Shown: piece after piece, positions 22,201-34,500 of the stretch
Layout of the letters: every line of letters starts with the position of its first letter
How positions within the stretch are numbered: the first letter of the stretch is position 1
Source: Rhynochetos jubatus
Taxonomy: Eukaryota > Chordata > Aves > Eurypygiformes > Rhynochetidae
Assembly: GCA_027574665.1 (NCBI GenBank)
Contig: CM050654.1
Coordinates: 23,132,222 to 23,196,221, forward strand
Direction of reading: 5' to 3'
Length of the DNA stretch: 64,000 nt
Notes under the pieces: generated by a model
Databases searched by the model: none
The model's input: the letters and a program-made list of their open reading frames with translations, nothing else
Told to the model about the DNA's origin: nothing
Made by a program: the position numbers and the translations under genes

Positions 22201-25200
22201 AAGAAGCTTGGTGCAAAAGAATCATTGTGTTGCCAGCCATAGAGCATCAAAATTGAAAGTTAGAAAACAATCTTAACTGTTCAGGAGTTTAAAAAGAAAG
22301 TAAGCGTGTATTTGAAGGATGCAGTATAGATCATATATATATGCATAACTGCCAGTCTCCAAGCCAAGCAGTGTTCCAGCAGAACAAAGGGGAAGAGTTC
22401 AGCATGTAGAGTCAAAAACTGAGAAAAGATGTAGAGGTTATTACAACTAGCTTAAAGGAAGTATTCTCCAAGTTTGCTTGGTTTGAGTAAGCTTAAAGCT
22501 CAAACATGGTGATTTAGGGGGCCACCTAATCTCTTTTCCTTATTAATATTTGTACTTTGAATGAAGATAACCTGAAAATTCACAGGAATGAAGACCTTCT
22601 GTATTAATTCCGGTATCAAATTCTCGTATTCTCAGAAAGCAAAGGGCTTGGAAAATCTTGGAAAATGCATCAGGAAGAGAGATTGAATGAGCCAAATGTA
22701 GGATACATGATAACTAAGTGAGCAAAAAAATGGGCATTTGAGCTTTGCAGGCACATTTTATTCCCAGACTAGTTTTATGCCAACCCACTAGAGCAGTCTT
22801 GGAGATATTCTAAACACTTCCAATTGGCCTCTAAATAGCTGCCTGCCAAAAGAGGAGGGAGAAAGCCCAGCAGTGCCCCTTGTGCTTCCTGTGCTGGGGC
22901 TGGGAGCTGGAGTATAAGTGCCAGCTTTGTGTCTGCCAAGGGGGTTTGTACCAGTTCCGCAGTCATAATGAATTTCTCAGCAGCGGAAATTGAGTTGGTT
23001 TCTGTCTCCATGGGGCCAGAGCAAGACAAAGAGATCCAGACAAACTGGAGAGACTGAGCTTTTTATTTTTGTATGTATATTTGATGCATTTTGTGCTATC
23101 TTGTTTGGAAGTAAATCCAGGCATGTACAGAGAGGAGCTGATCCAACACGACTTTATTGCCAGAGCTCCAACTTGCTTAATATTGCGTAACATTTTATGA
23201 CAAATTCATTGTTGAAGTTGTGAGGCTAACCATATGGTCGCTTTTAGAGCAATGTACCAGTTTATTTGTTGGACCAAATTTATGATTGATGAAGTCATAG
23301 CTGAGCTTTGAGTTTAGTTATCTCAGAAACTGCTCTTTACCAGAGCTTGCAGTGACAAAGACCTGAATTGAACTTAAAGTGCAGGAATTTACCTTAGAAT
23401 TGTCAAGTGAACAGCTGCATTAGATCACTGTGGAGATTTCACTCATCTCCCTGGTGAATATGCCAAGTGGGACGATGTTGCAGTGTGCTCCAGAGATATT
23501 AGAGACTTGGTTTCAGGTTTAATGTGTTTTTCTTTATCATCCTTCTGTGGTAGTACATAAGAGGACATAATTTATGCAGTGTGTCAAAGCATAATGGATT
23601 TATTTTGACTGCCTGATGTGACACCTCTGTAGTTCCTACAACTTAGCAGCATTACTGTTCTATCAATTTAGATTCCTACTAGGAAAAGAGGATCAAAGAC
23701 TATTATACCACAGCTTGTGTTCTTGGTCCTTACCCATTCTGGCATTCAGGCTATAAGCAAAATGGGAGCGATGAAGACCTTCCATTTGTTCTATGGCTGC
23801 AAGGGATTGACTTTTCCCCTTCCTTTTCACTCTGCTCTGGTTCATTTTGTAGATATCTGAGGGCTGCTGCAATGTTGGATTTCTGCCCCGCCCCCGCTCT
23901 TTTTGAACCCCGAGATAGAGAGAAAACCATCTGTGTGGTGGTTACAAAGAATAATCTTTTACATGATTATGACCCCTGTGCTATCTGATATAAATGGCCT
24001 TAGTGGACCTGTTCTCCAGCCATCTGCGTAAGGCTTTATATTTAACTATTTCAGGAGAAGCAGCAGCTTTTCCATCAGTTATAATGTTCTGTAAACTCAG
24101 TGCCAATTGCCTTCATGTCACCTGAGAAAATATGCAAGTGCCGTTGGATGCTACTGTATTTAAGGATGTTTTGAGCTCTGGTGTTGATTTCTTATAGGCA
24201 GGTACTACTTCAATATCAAAAGGATGCTAATGAAAATTAAAGGTATTTTTAGAAGATATAGTGGAAACCTTGGACAGCTGAGGTGTATTTAAGCTACAAG
24301 GTGGTTTGAGTTGAGTAGAGGTACTGTAAGTGTCTACTACTGGAGTAAAAAATACTATTTATATGAGTGAACTGTTGCCTGGTTTTGGCAATGCAAAAAC
24401 ATCAGTAAGATGTATATTGTGAAGTTAGATACTGTGTCACTTGCCAAGTGTCGCCTGGCACTCTTGGAAATGCTTGGAGATCTGCTGATTTATTTATATA
24501 TTGTCTGCTGCTGTTTACATGATCAGTTGCCTGCTCTCCTTGAATGTCTAACAGCCCTCTGGGAATTTATGCTATATTTTTACTCATGCTAATCAAAAGT
24601 TGGTATACAAAGCATTTCTGCTGTCAAGGGAGCTATAGCAAACAAGAAACACTGAACATGATGACCTGTCTGTGAATCAGCTTCTGTTTGTCATTCTTTC
24701 TTTTGCTTGTTCCTCTTGGTTTTCTCCCTCTATAACAGCAATAATCACAAAGTATTTCTTCAATGAATTATTCTTTGAAAGCTGAAACAGGAAGCAAATG
24801 TGCATTCTTAAAGCAAGGACAAGAGACACCCTTCTCTAATTCCTCCTCTGAAATTTTGACACTTTTCTGGTTAGGATACTTTTTTGTAGGCACACAGACT
24901 GCAGTTATTTTGTTAATTCCCTGCTTCATGGTGCTAATTATTAAAGCCCAAGTACTGCTTTTTAGCATGTTGGTATTAAATATACATGCTGTTTGTCCTC
25001 CAATTACTGCTCAGAAACTGAAGTGTCTTGGATAATTAGCTTAATTATTCTTTGGTAGTTGGGTCAAGAAAATTAAAATATTTATAAAAAATTTAAAACC
25101 AAGTTAAGTTTATGTAGCTCTGTCTCTCATGAGGTATCCCAATAAAGTAAATTTTTCAGTTATTTTCTATCCTTACAAGATGATAAAGTGAGTGATCCAT

Positions 25201-25458
25201 TGTACATAAAAATGTCAATCTGCCAGCTAAATAAAAGGATGTATATTTTAACCACATGGTGATTTTGAATGAGAAATGGCATTAAAGGGAAGATTAAAAT
25301 ACTCCTAGAAATACAGAATGATTTATTCTCTGGTAAATAAAATTGCCAATTTTCTAATTGTAAAAAAACCCCACTACCAACAAACAATGTGCTATGCATC
25401 CGTCTGGGCCTGTGAGAAGAACTCACACAAATATTTATGTAAATAGAATGAACATTTG
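19268..25458. other. Long noncoding stretch
   Basis: No gene recognised. Contents are a hairpin at 19581, an (AT)n stretch at 22332-22345, a pyrimidine-rich region with raised GC at about 20800-21000, and an isolated Sp1-like CCCCGCCCCC at 23886-23895 with a TATAAA about 95 bases further on. Confidence 0.5.
19581..19612. repeat. 13-bp stem-loop
   Basis: CAAAATAGCC (19584-19593) and GGCTATTTTG (19600-19609) are perfect inverted repeats around ATCTCA. The stem extends three more pairs with one G-U wobble. It is too short for a microRNA precursor and has no U run after it. Confidence 0.85.
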
Positions 25459-25506
25459 ATATGTATGTACATGTATGTTTGTATATGCATGTGTGCCTGT
25501 ATGTTT
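25459..25506 (+). repeat. Degenerate (TATG/TGTA)n microsatellite
   Basis: About 48 bases of interrupted TATG, TGTA and CATG units. The many interruptions suggest an old, stabilised microsatellite. Confidence 0.7.
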
Positions 25507-26460
25507 CTTGTATAAAACCAGAACTCTTTATGGAATTGGAAAAACCAAAGAATAATTGGGGATGTATCTATAGGAAATATATGGGGAAACTCCTGGAGGA
25601 CAAATTAAAAGTTTAGATCTATTCCACTTATCTGCCTAAAATTCACCAAAGTATGAAGTAGTAATTTGGCAAATTTCAAAAGAGCCACGGCAAGCAGCGT
25701 AGCTGATAATTTAGGTAGCTGACAAATCAGAAGACATTTGTTACACTTGTGATGATCTCTAGGCTGATTTCCGCCTTCCAAGTGATTCTATGGCGGGGTA
25801 ATAAAGCTATTTAGGTAGGTAGAGGAGCTATAGATGGATAATGGGATTGGGGAGCAATGAATGCATCGTGACTCCCCCGTTCTCACTGAGGTCTTACAGC
25901 AGGAGTTATACACTAGGGGCACATCACATTGGAACTCATCTGTAAAGAACTAAGACATTAATCAGAAAGAAAATGTGAGTCTGGAATGCTGTTTCTAAAA
26001 CTGTTGTTGAAACATTTTTATATATAGGATTCACATACTCTTTCATATTCATTAATAATAGAACCTGGGGCACACTAAGGGACAGCCTGAAAGTACTGTG
26101 CATAAAAATCGGAAGGAAAGGAGATTGTTAGCTTTTCTATTTGCATCTTCAGTAAAAATGAAATGTGCAAGATGTTTGCATATCCATTCAACCTAAAATG
26201 GTTTCATGTTTGCAGGTGCTTTCCTTCTCTTACTACTAAAATATAAGTTCATCTCATCCTCCATGTTGTATCAACAGTTTAAATATTTCTTGCAGTTACT
26301 TCATAGACTTGTGTTCAATTTGTCTTATACTGTTTATGTGTGATATGATTAATGGTGATCCGGAGAGCAACATTATGAGGTTAAATTCAGGTTTGAATAT
26401 ATTTGCTTTTTTCTTGTTTCTGAATGACAAGTATGCCCAACAGGGTTGGTATTAAGCCCT

Positions 26461-26519
26461 GAAAAGAAAGAAAGGGAAGAGAAGGAAACCAGAAAGAAAG
26501 CAAAGGAAGGAAGCAAGGG
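26461..26519 (+). repeat. Polypurine (GA-rich) tract
   Basis: Nearly 60 bases are almost entirely A and G, built of GAAA, GGAA and AAGG units with three or four pyrimidine interruptions. Such tracts can form triplex DNA. No gene context gives it a role. Confidence 0.75.
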
Positions 26520-29500
26520 CCTTTGGAACACTTTGGGGACAAACTAAGTTGTTTAGCAATGACATTTGACTTTAGAGACAGAAGGCCACTTATAGGAACT
26601 TGTCATTGTAGCACTACCTGGGATAAATACTTCCTTTCTTGTACTGAAGTCACCAGTTTATAGCCTGAAATATTTTTTTCACTTCGCATGGGGCTATTTT
26701 CAAGCAACCAATGTAGCGTAGCAATTTGGCAAGCCAGGGAACAGAGAAGCACCTTAAAGTGCAGCATGGAACAGTACATCGCAAGACATGTCATTTAGCT
26801 CAATGATGCAGCTTTGGTAAGATGGCAACTCATTTTGTACGTAAATCATTTTGTACCTCAGGTGGTGGAACTGTCTTGTCTCATTAATGTTATCTTAATT
26901 AGACGCTTCCATTACAAAAAAAATCTACTTATAGTTTTACAAGCATTGTATTTTCATTTGTCTTTGAAGACAAATACATATTCAAATTATTAAATGGAAT
27001 AAAGATCTGCTTATTCACTCACAGCAAATATAAAATGCTCAAACTTGAATCTTAATGTTGATTACTGAAAAAAACCTTCCTTTTGAAATATATGGATGAG
27101 TTAAATGTTCTATTAATCTCTGTTAATCAACATACATTGTAGTATGTGGTTTTGCTAATGTGTTATGATTGTAAATATAAATTACTTCATTTGAGCTAAG
27201 GTTTGTTTTATATTATATATCCGAATTTTCATTCTGAGGAAAGCCACACTTTGGGGTTTTGGTTTCTGTTTTATTCTGATAAAAACTGGTATGGCAGTAG
27301 ACATATAATTTCTTTTATTACTAAAATACTCCAGTAGTGAAATTACCATGAAAATATTTTTTTTAAATGTTAATGATGCAGAAATAGGTTCAGCATAACA
27401 TGGATCACATCTATTGTTTCTCTTGTATTTCAAGATCAGTTCTTAAAGCTTTATGGTCCCTTTAATGAGACAATACTATTTTTCTAGCAGTATTCAGGGT
27501 TTGGCATTGGCTCAGTGATAAACCTATCACTTATGTAGGTAGTAACAACCAAGTTACATTTATAAATGCTGCTCTGCTACAATAGAGTACAATGTACGGT
27601 ACCATCTGATGTTTTGTATTTTGGAGTTATTTAGTCACACCTACGGAATATTTAAAATCTTAGTCCTCTACATGAAGGTGCAATTGAAAAATGACTAACA
27701 AAATTTACTGGTTTTCCTTCTTTGTCCTGTATTTTTGAGTTGCTGCTGGTCATTGCACAAAACAAAAGTTCAGTCTAAAGTTCCAGCCTAAAATTTGACA
27801 TTGGCTAGAGATTGCCTTCAGATTCCAGTGTTAAATTTTAATCCATCTATTAAGACATATGACTCAGAAAATTATTTCAAACTGTAGTTAAGTAGTTGAA
27901 TAAATCCTGAGTCAAACAGGTTCAGTTCTTGCTGAGATTTTTTTTTTTTTTAAATTTCTTTAAAGACTGTTTTTCCTTCTCTCAGTCTTTCTTAGTCATC
28001 TGCTGGCCACTGTGTGAAGCAGAAAAATAAACTTGACAGACCTTTAATTTGATCCAGCATGATTCTAGGATTTGTTAGTATTCTAGATTTCTCCTGCTCT
28101 TTTCTTTTGGCAAATGGTTTTTTTTTTTTTTTGAGGCCTTTTTTCAGTATTACTTTACTTATTGGATGTTGGGAATACGTGTACCACATTTTGTGCATGA
28201 AGTGAGAAGTGGTTCAGTGATCATCCTGTCCAACATTTTTAATAGCCATTTTCTGTTTCAAGGACTGAAATTGAAACATTCCTGGCTTGGCCTGATGATC
28301 CTTACAAGTTACAAGTAAATAGTGTGTAACTGGCCTTTGAAAAAATGGTTATTTTTGTATTTATTCCACCCAGTGGCTATTTTTGTTCAGTAACAGAGCA
28401 GTCAACTTTCAATCAGTAAATAAACATAGAGTGTCTTATGTGTGAAACAAAACCTGTAACTTCCTTTGTCAGTTATTGCCAATTAGGGAGTCTAGTGAAT
28501 TCAGTATAGGGGTATCATTAGCTTTGAGAGATAACAGAACCAGATCATGACCTGTTATCTATTTGTATTTATTGCTCAAGAATAAATTTGGACAAAGAGT
28601 TTCTGAATGTTGTGGAACAGGCTAAGAGGGTGAGGAAAATTCAATGTCTTGCATCAGGACAGAGCTTGCTAAAATGATGAAAAAGATTGGATCAAGGAGA
28701 GAATGGCTCATGAAGCTGAAAATTAATACACATACCTAGATCTAACATTAAATAATAGTAAATACATTGTGGTGTGTACGCTGTAGACTTATCTCCCTTG
28801 TACTTGATTATAAATACATGTCTAATTCACCTATAGAACTGCTTTAATATAAAAACCCCAAGCACATGATTATTTTATTATGTCTTGCTGCATTAGAGGA
28901 GGAGTGCTGGACACTGCACAGTATCAAGTTCATACTGAAGCGTGCACAGCATAGTGATTTTTAGAAGCATTCGACCACTGGTGGACGCCAGTAATTAAGG
29001 CAGTGCATGGCCAGTGATGCAGGCCACCTGACAGAACTCGCAGTGACACATGCTAAATGCTTGCAACATAAGTGTTTGAAAAAAGGCATACTGAATGGAA
29101 ATGGCTACTTTATTGTTAAAAACAAATTTAAAAGGCAGAAAAAAGTCATCAGCTTTTAACAAGAATCAGAAAGTAGAAACCCTGCACTGTAACCAAAGAG
29201 ATAGATATAAATATTTAAGCAGAACCATTACAAATAAATGCAACATTGTTTACATTATGAAGCAGAAGTAGTTCTGTGATTAATGCAGTTTACACCACTT
29301 ACCTTTATGAGACATCCTGCACTGACATCATACTCATTAAAGCAATAGTTGTTACATAATGAAATGACATAAAATGATACCAAAAAAAGGTTTACACCAA
29401 AAATACACAAAATTCAGTTCCAATTTATTTTATATCATCTAAAACATATATTCTTATGGAAAATCCTTCTAGTTACTTGGTCTACACAGTAACTGGAAAA

Positions 29501-30419
29501 TATAAAGCATCAAAATATCGTACAGTTTTCTCCTCTAATGAATCTAGAAATCAGAGAGACATTCAAACTCAATTTTCAAGCAACCATGAGGTCCCAGCAA
29601 GAAGAGAAAGTAATTGTAATTTCTGCTTCTGTTGAATCTCTAGGAATAATTTTTACCTTCTTGAGATACACTTTTGTATGCCAGTGTTAAAAAAAGTAAT
29701 ACATCAGAATACACATATTGTACTCAAAAATGTACATGCTATATTGTAATTTTTATTTATAACAAAGAAGTTGTTCAAGGTTCTTTTTCTTTCAGTAAAA
29801 GAATCATCATTTTCTTTCAAAGTTTTTCACTTTTTTCCTTATTTCAGAGAGAGTTGAGATATAAAAGTAAAAATATATTTAATGGTGCAAAGTGCCTAGA
29901 GACTTACAGCCTGAAATTTAATGTTTTATTCATGGTTTCCCCCAATAATTACAGTTATTTATTGGTCTTCATACAATTCTTTTCAAGATTGCTTTGAATT
30001 ATTTTTTTTCCCTGGAATTTCAAGATCAGTTTTCCAGTCATAAAACCAGACATCCATATGCAATTCACAAGGAGCTTTTTTTTTTTTTTTTTGCAAAGTG
30101 CTCAGCTCTATGAATTACTTAATACTTTCCTTCTGTTTCTTGTTGCAAGGACTGTTTCCTTTCAGTAGACACAGTAATGTCTTTGACTTGCTTTTCATAC
30201 ATATTTAGTTCAACTTAGATACTGCTTTTGTGAGCTACCTTATGTCAAATGACGAACAAAATATTATGAATATCCTAAAGCAGAATCCCCCTTTGCACTT
30301 ATCCTGCTTTGTGATACTTAATTGCCACCAGATTTTCCATTAGACAAACCAAATATGATTCAGCAACTTGCTCCAATATGTTGAAGGGCGTCTGTAAGTG
30401 CATATGGCCACTAAAGTGA
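26520..30419. other. Noncoding stretch
   Basis: AT-rich with T runs at 27938-27951 (T14), 28118-28132 (T15) and 30076-30092 (T17). The T runs read as poly-A on the minus strand, but no retroposed body is recognisable beside them. CAGTGATCATCCTGTCCAAC near 28217 weakly recalls a minus-strand CR1 tail. Confidence 0.5.
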
Positions 30420-31505
30420 ATAAATCTGGAGTGCATGAAACCCCACCTGGGGATGGATGGGGAGCTGACCAAGAGCTTATGGGTCAGGATTAAAGGGAGG
30501 GCTGGGAGAGGGGATACTGTAGTAGGAGTTCACTACGGGCCACCTGGCCAGGACACGTGAGTGGATGAGTCCCTCTACAGGCAGATAGCAGCAACCTCAC
30601 GGCCACAAACCCTGGTCCTCATGGGGGACTTCAACCACCCCGACATCTGTTGGAGGGACAGCAGGGCAGGGCACAAGCAAGCCAGGAGGTTCCTGGAATG
30701 CATCAATGACAACTTCCTTCTCCAAGTGATAGAGGAGCCAATGAGGAGGGGGGCCATGCAGGATCTTGTTCTCACCAAAAGGGAGGGACTGGTGGGGAAT
30801 GTGATGCTCACGGGCAGCCTTGGCTGCAGCAGCCATGGAATGGGGGAGGTTGAGATCCTTGAGGAGGGTGCTCAGCAAGCTCCCTACCCTGGATGTCAGG
30901 AGAGCAGACTTTGGCCTCTTCAGGGAACTGATTGGCAGAGTTCCATGGGACGAAGCCCTGGAGGGCAGAGGAGCCCAAGAAATCTGGCGAGTATTCGAGG
31001 ATCTTCTCCTCCAAGCTCAGGATCTGTGCATCCCAATGAAGAAGAAGTAGGGTAAAAATTCCAGGAGGCCTGTGTTGAGGCCTGTGTCCAAGCAGCTCCT
31101 GGACAAAGGGAGGCACGAAAAGGAAGCCTACAGAGGGTGGAAGTAGGAACAGGAAGCCTGGGAGGATTACAGGGAATTTGTCTGAGAAGTCAGGGATCAG
31201 GTGAGGAAAGCTAAAGCCCTGACAGAATTAAACCTGGCCAGGGACATCAAGGGCAACAAGAAGGGCTCCTATAGGTACATAGGGGATAAAAGGAAGATCA
31301 GGGAAAATGTGGGCCCTCTATGGAAGGGAATGGGAGAGATGGTTTCCCAGGACATGGAGAAGGCCGAGGTGCTCAATGATATTTTTGCGTCGGTCTCCAC
31401 TGGCAAGGATGCAAGCCATACCCCCAAGTCACTGAAGGCAAGGGCAGGGACTGGGAGACTGGAGAGCTGCCCATGGTTAGAGAGGATCAGGTTTGGGAGC
31501 ACCTA
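30420..31505 (+). mobile_element. CR1 LINE ORF2 fragment (endonuclease to pre-RT)
   Basis: The plus strand encodes typical CR1 ORF2 protein in pieces. From about 30426 one frame gives LWVRIKGRAGRGDTVVGVHYGPP (in two overlapping parts), hits TGA at 30558, then carries the endonuclease motif GDFNHPDICW at about 30624 and EEPMRRGAMQDLVLTKREG. Near 30865 the frame shifts to RADFGLFRELIGRVPWDEAL and LLLQAQDLCIPMKKK. Stops follow at 31048 (TAG), 31144 (TAG) and 31183 (TGA), then [20 protein letters not shown] and [21 protein letters not shown] second shift near 31460 leads to [12 protein letters not shown], just before the reverse transcriptase domain, where homology stops. Intact CR1 ORF2 makes an endonuclease and reverse transcriptase that copy CR1 RNA into the genome. 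This copy is dead. Both ends are missing, and loss of the 3' side is unusual because CR1 normally truncates at the 5' end. Confidence 0.95.
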
Positions 31506-34500
31506 CATTATGTTTGTATGAGCATGACATTGTATTTCCTTGGGGCTTCCCTTTACTCTTTGACTTTCAAGCATCTGTCCTTTCTGCCTGTGGCAGTACA
31601 CACATGCAAATGTAACTGATGTATTGATGGTAACAGAAGTCAACTTGTGGTTTTAGGTAGGTTTGCTGGTAGTAAGGAATGTAATTTCAAAGAATCTATT
31701 CCCATTGTTAGGGTTTAATTGCTAAAAATTACTAATGGCAAAGCAGCATTAGGAAATATTACATGGACATATCGTAAGTGGTTTGCTGAAGTGCCTTTTT
31801 TTCAGCCACAAACTGCAATAGTATCTGGTCAGGTGTGCATTTCCTCTCTTCACGTTAGTGGGAAGCTTTGAAGCCAAATTATCATGTACAAGGGACTGTA
31901 ATATTCATAGAATCATGAATGGAATAAGAGACTCCAACCTAGCTGAGCACTAGAATTTGAATGAGGCACTTTGGCAGAAGACATGAGATGATTCTTGTGA
32001 CCCTCCCACTGATGCTTTGACAAGTCTGATATGATTCTCAATCTCATCCTTACCCTCTGCTGCGTCTTTTGTAAACTTTTGATTTTGCATTTATCCAAAG
32101 GATGCAGAAAGGAAAAATCTGAAAATCTGGGTCTTGTAATAAGTAAACTATTTTAATACATCTGTCATGATACAAGCTGTCAAATAGAGTTATCAAGCAG
32201 TGAATACACCTTCATTTAGCTGAAATCCCTATAGATTTGAAATTAATAGTGAAAAATGTAGTAGTCAAAAAGTAGAAAACTTGCAACTTCTTTACTTGGT
32301 ATTTAATTAACTCTGTTATGAATTACAAAACTTTAGTATTCCTTTTAAACTTCTGGTACTAATGCTATTAATTCTTAATGAATTCATTGATTTTTTTCCA
32401 AATGTGTTTTTTTTCCTGTGTGAAATAGAAGTTAAGGATTTTATAAATTATTTTGCTAAAGAATTGTATGTAGCTAGTAAGAATTATTTACTATACAGTA
32501 AAGGAGCAGTTATTTGCAAGGCTTGTAGCACTGGAGTATGCAGATCTGAGATGACAGATGCTGGCAAGAGCATGCTCAAGTCATCTTTTCCATTTGGCAA
32601 AAGGCAGTAGGTGTCAGTCACTGAATTCTCAGAGTCTTTATCTTCATGGATTCTGTAATACAGAGGACACAATGAATGCTGTTTGCAATTACCTGGAGCG
32701 ACAGACACAGCTGGAGTAATGATACTTATTTTTTATTGCATGGTAGGAAATAGCCTTTGAGCAAACTGGAGTCCTCAAGTCTCCCTACATTGTTTTCTTC
32801 CTAAACAAGTGGCCCAGGGAGGTGCAATACAGAAAAGCATTTCCCTTTCTATTAAACAAAAAAAAAGGAAGAAAGAACAACCAACATGTATAAAATACAC
32901 ACCACTAGATATAAGAGAGATGTTGATTGAAACACAATCAATGCAGAAGAGCTAATGAGTTCTTTGTAGCATTTTTTTGGGCAGTTCTTGGGAAGGGATG
33001 GTTACTATGCATATTATACACATCCTATGGCGTATAATCCAACTTGATTGTCTACCATGCATCAGTGCAAGTCTGGACTTTCATTTACAGTCATAATTGA
33101 TCATTCATTCAACATACATTATTATGTAGGTAGCTGTAAGCAGAGATAAGAAGTTAGGACAGGATTGCAGTTTTTGGAGCAAATAACAATTATTTAAGGG
33201 TTTTATGACAGGATATAGTATATTCGGGGAACAACCATTGATTTAGTAGGAACCAAGTGATTGCTAGATCTCAATTTTAATTGCCGCTGAGGAGTGTTAG
33301 AACAAGGTGTATAAAACTGATGCCTGTCACCCATTCACCTTTCTGGGTTCAGGCTGTGTTATCTTCCATGTCACAGCATAATTTAGAGTCACTGTAAGGC
33401 AGCTAAATTGCATGATTTGTGGCCTGCACCAAAGATTCAAGACCACTGTATAAACTGATCAGGCCTGAAAGCTTCTCCAGGTCCCCTCTAAGTTGTTCTG
33501 CAATTAGTTGGCACTGATGGCAGACTCTGTATTTTTTCATGTTAGCACAATTTTTTTGCCATTGATGTAGCATAACATCTGTAATATATATATGCAAATG
33601 TGTCACACTTTTGTTTGGGGTTTTGTGTTTTTTTATTATTTTTTCTTTTCTTGAATAATATAGCTATTTGATAATGCTTTTTGTTGAGAGTCAGTGTGGT
33701 CTTCTTAGAGGATTTAGTAATGCTTTAGTAGTTTTCCACAAATTAGGAAAAAGTAAACCCATGAAACTACAATTTCAGTGAGGAGTTATTTGTAAGAAAA
33801 TATGTGTTTTCACTACATTTTGCCTAGGAGGCAAAAAAAGGAAAAGAAACAAATTTTTAAAATTCTTAGAGATTTGTAACTGGCAATAATTATAAAATAA
33901 ACCTCTGTGTACTTTGGGCTTAGTTAATCAAATCACAGCATAACTTTACATGGAAATAAAGAGGTCTCATTCATTTCACTCGCAGGTAACACAGAACTAC
34001 TGATGATAATCTGTGTCAGAACAATTAGTAATAGTTATGCTCGATTGTTACGACAACTACAGCTTGCACAACAATCAAATCTAACCACTCTTTTGGTTAC
34101 TATTTCTTAAAAGAACTGAGACAGCTAATTCAAAAGCTCTGGTGTAAGTATTAGCTGCTAGTTTTTCTGCTTCTGAAAATGTGAGGGTGGATTACTCTTC
34201 TCCATAAAACCTAGCTCATGATAGTTGCAGTCTTCTGACCACATGTTCTCTGTTCTTCCTGGGCAGGTAAGCTTGACTAGAAGCTGCTCTGCATTGTAGC
34301 TAATCAAGATGATTCGCTTCACCTCCCTTTTGTCAGTGTACAAAAGCTCACGTCAGGAAAGCTTTCAGAGGTAATCAATCCAGAAAAATAGATCAGCAAA
34401 GGGAAAACATGGTGAATAAATATTTAATTGCACTGTGTAAGCCTGTTGTTTTAAACAGCAAAACAAACAGCTTAGTCTGTTTTCTTTACTTATTTTACTT

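Noticed and set aside
25750-25797. Possible plus-strand CR1 tail (GATGATCTCTAGGCTG ... AGTGATTCTATGG)
   Set aside because: It follows the CR1 tail order loosely, but too many differences prevent a call without alignment.
28205-28240. CAGTGATCATCCTGTCCAAC, similar to a CR1 tail
   Set aside because: Too short and diverged to separate from chance.
31905-31945. Possible minus-strand CR1 tail (ATTCATAGAATCATGAATGG)
   Set aside because: Only the tail-like repeat matches. The adjacent text does not follow CR1.
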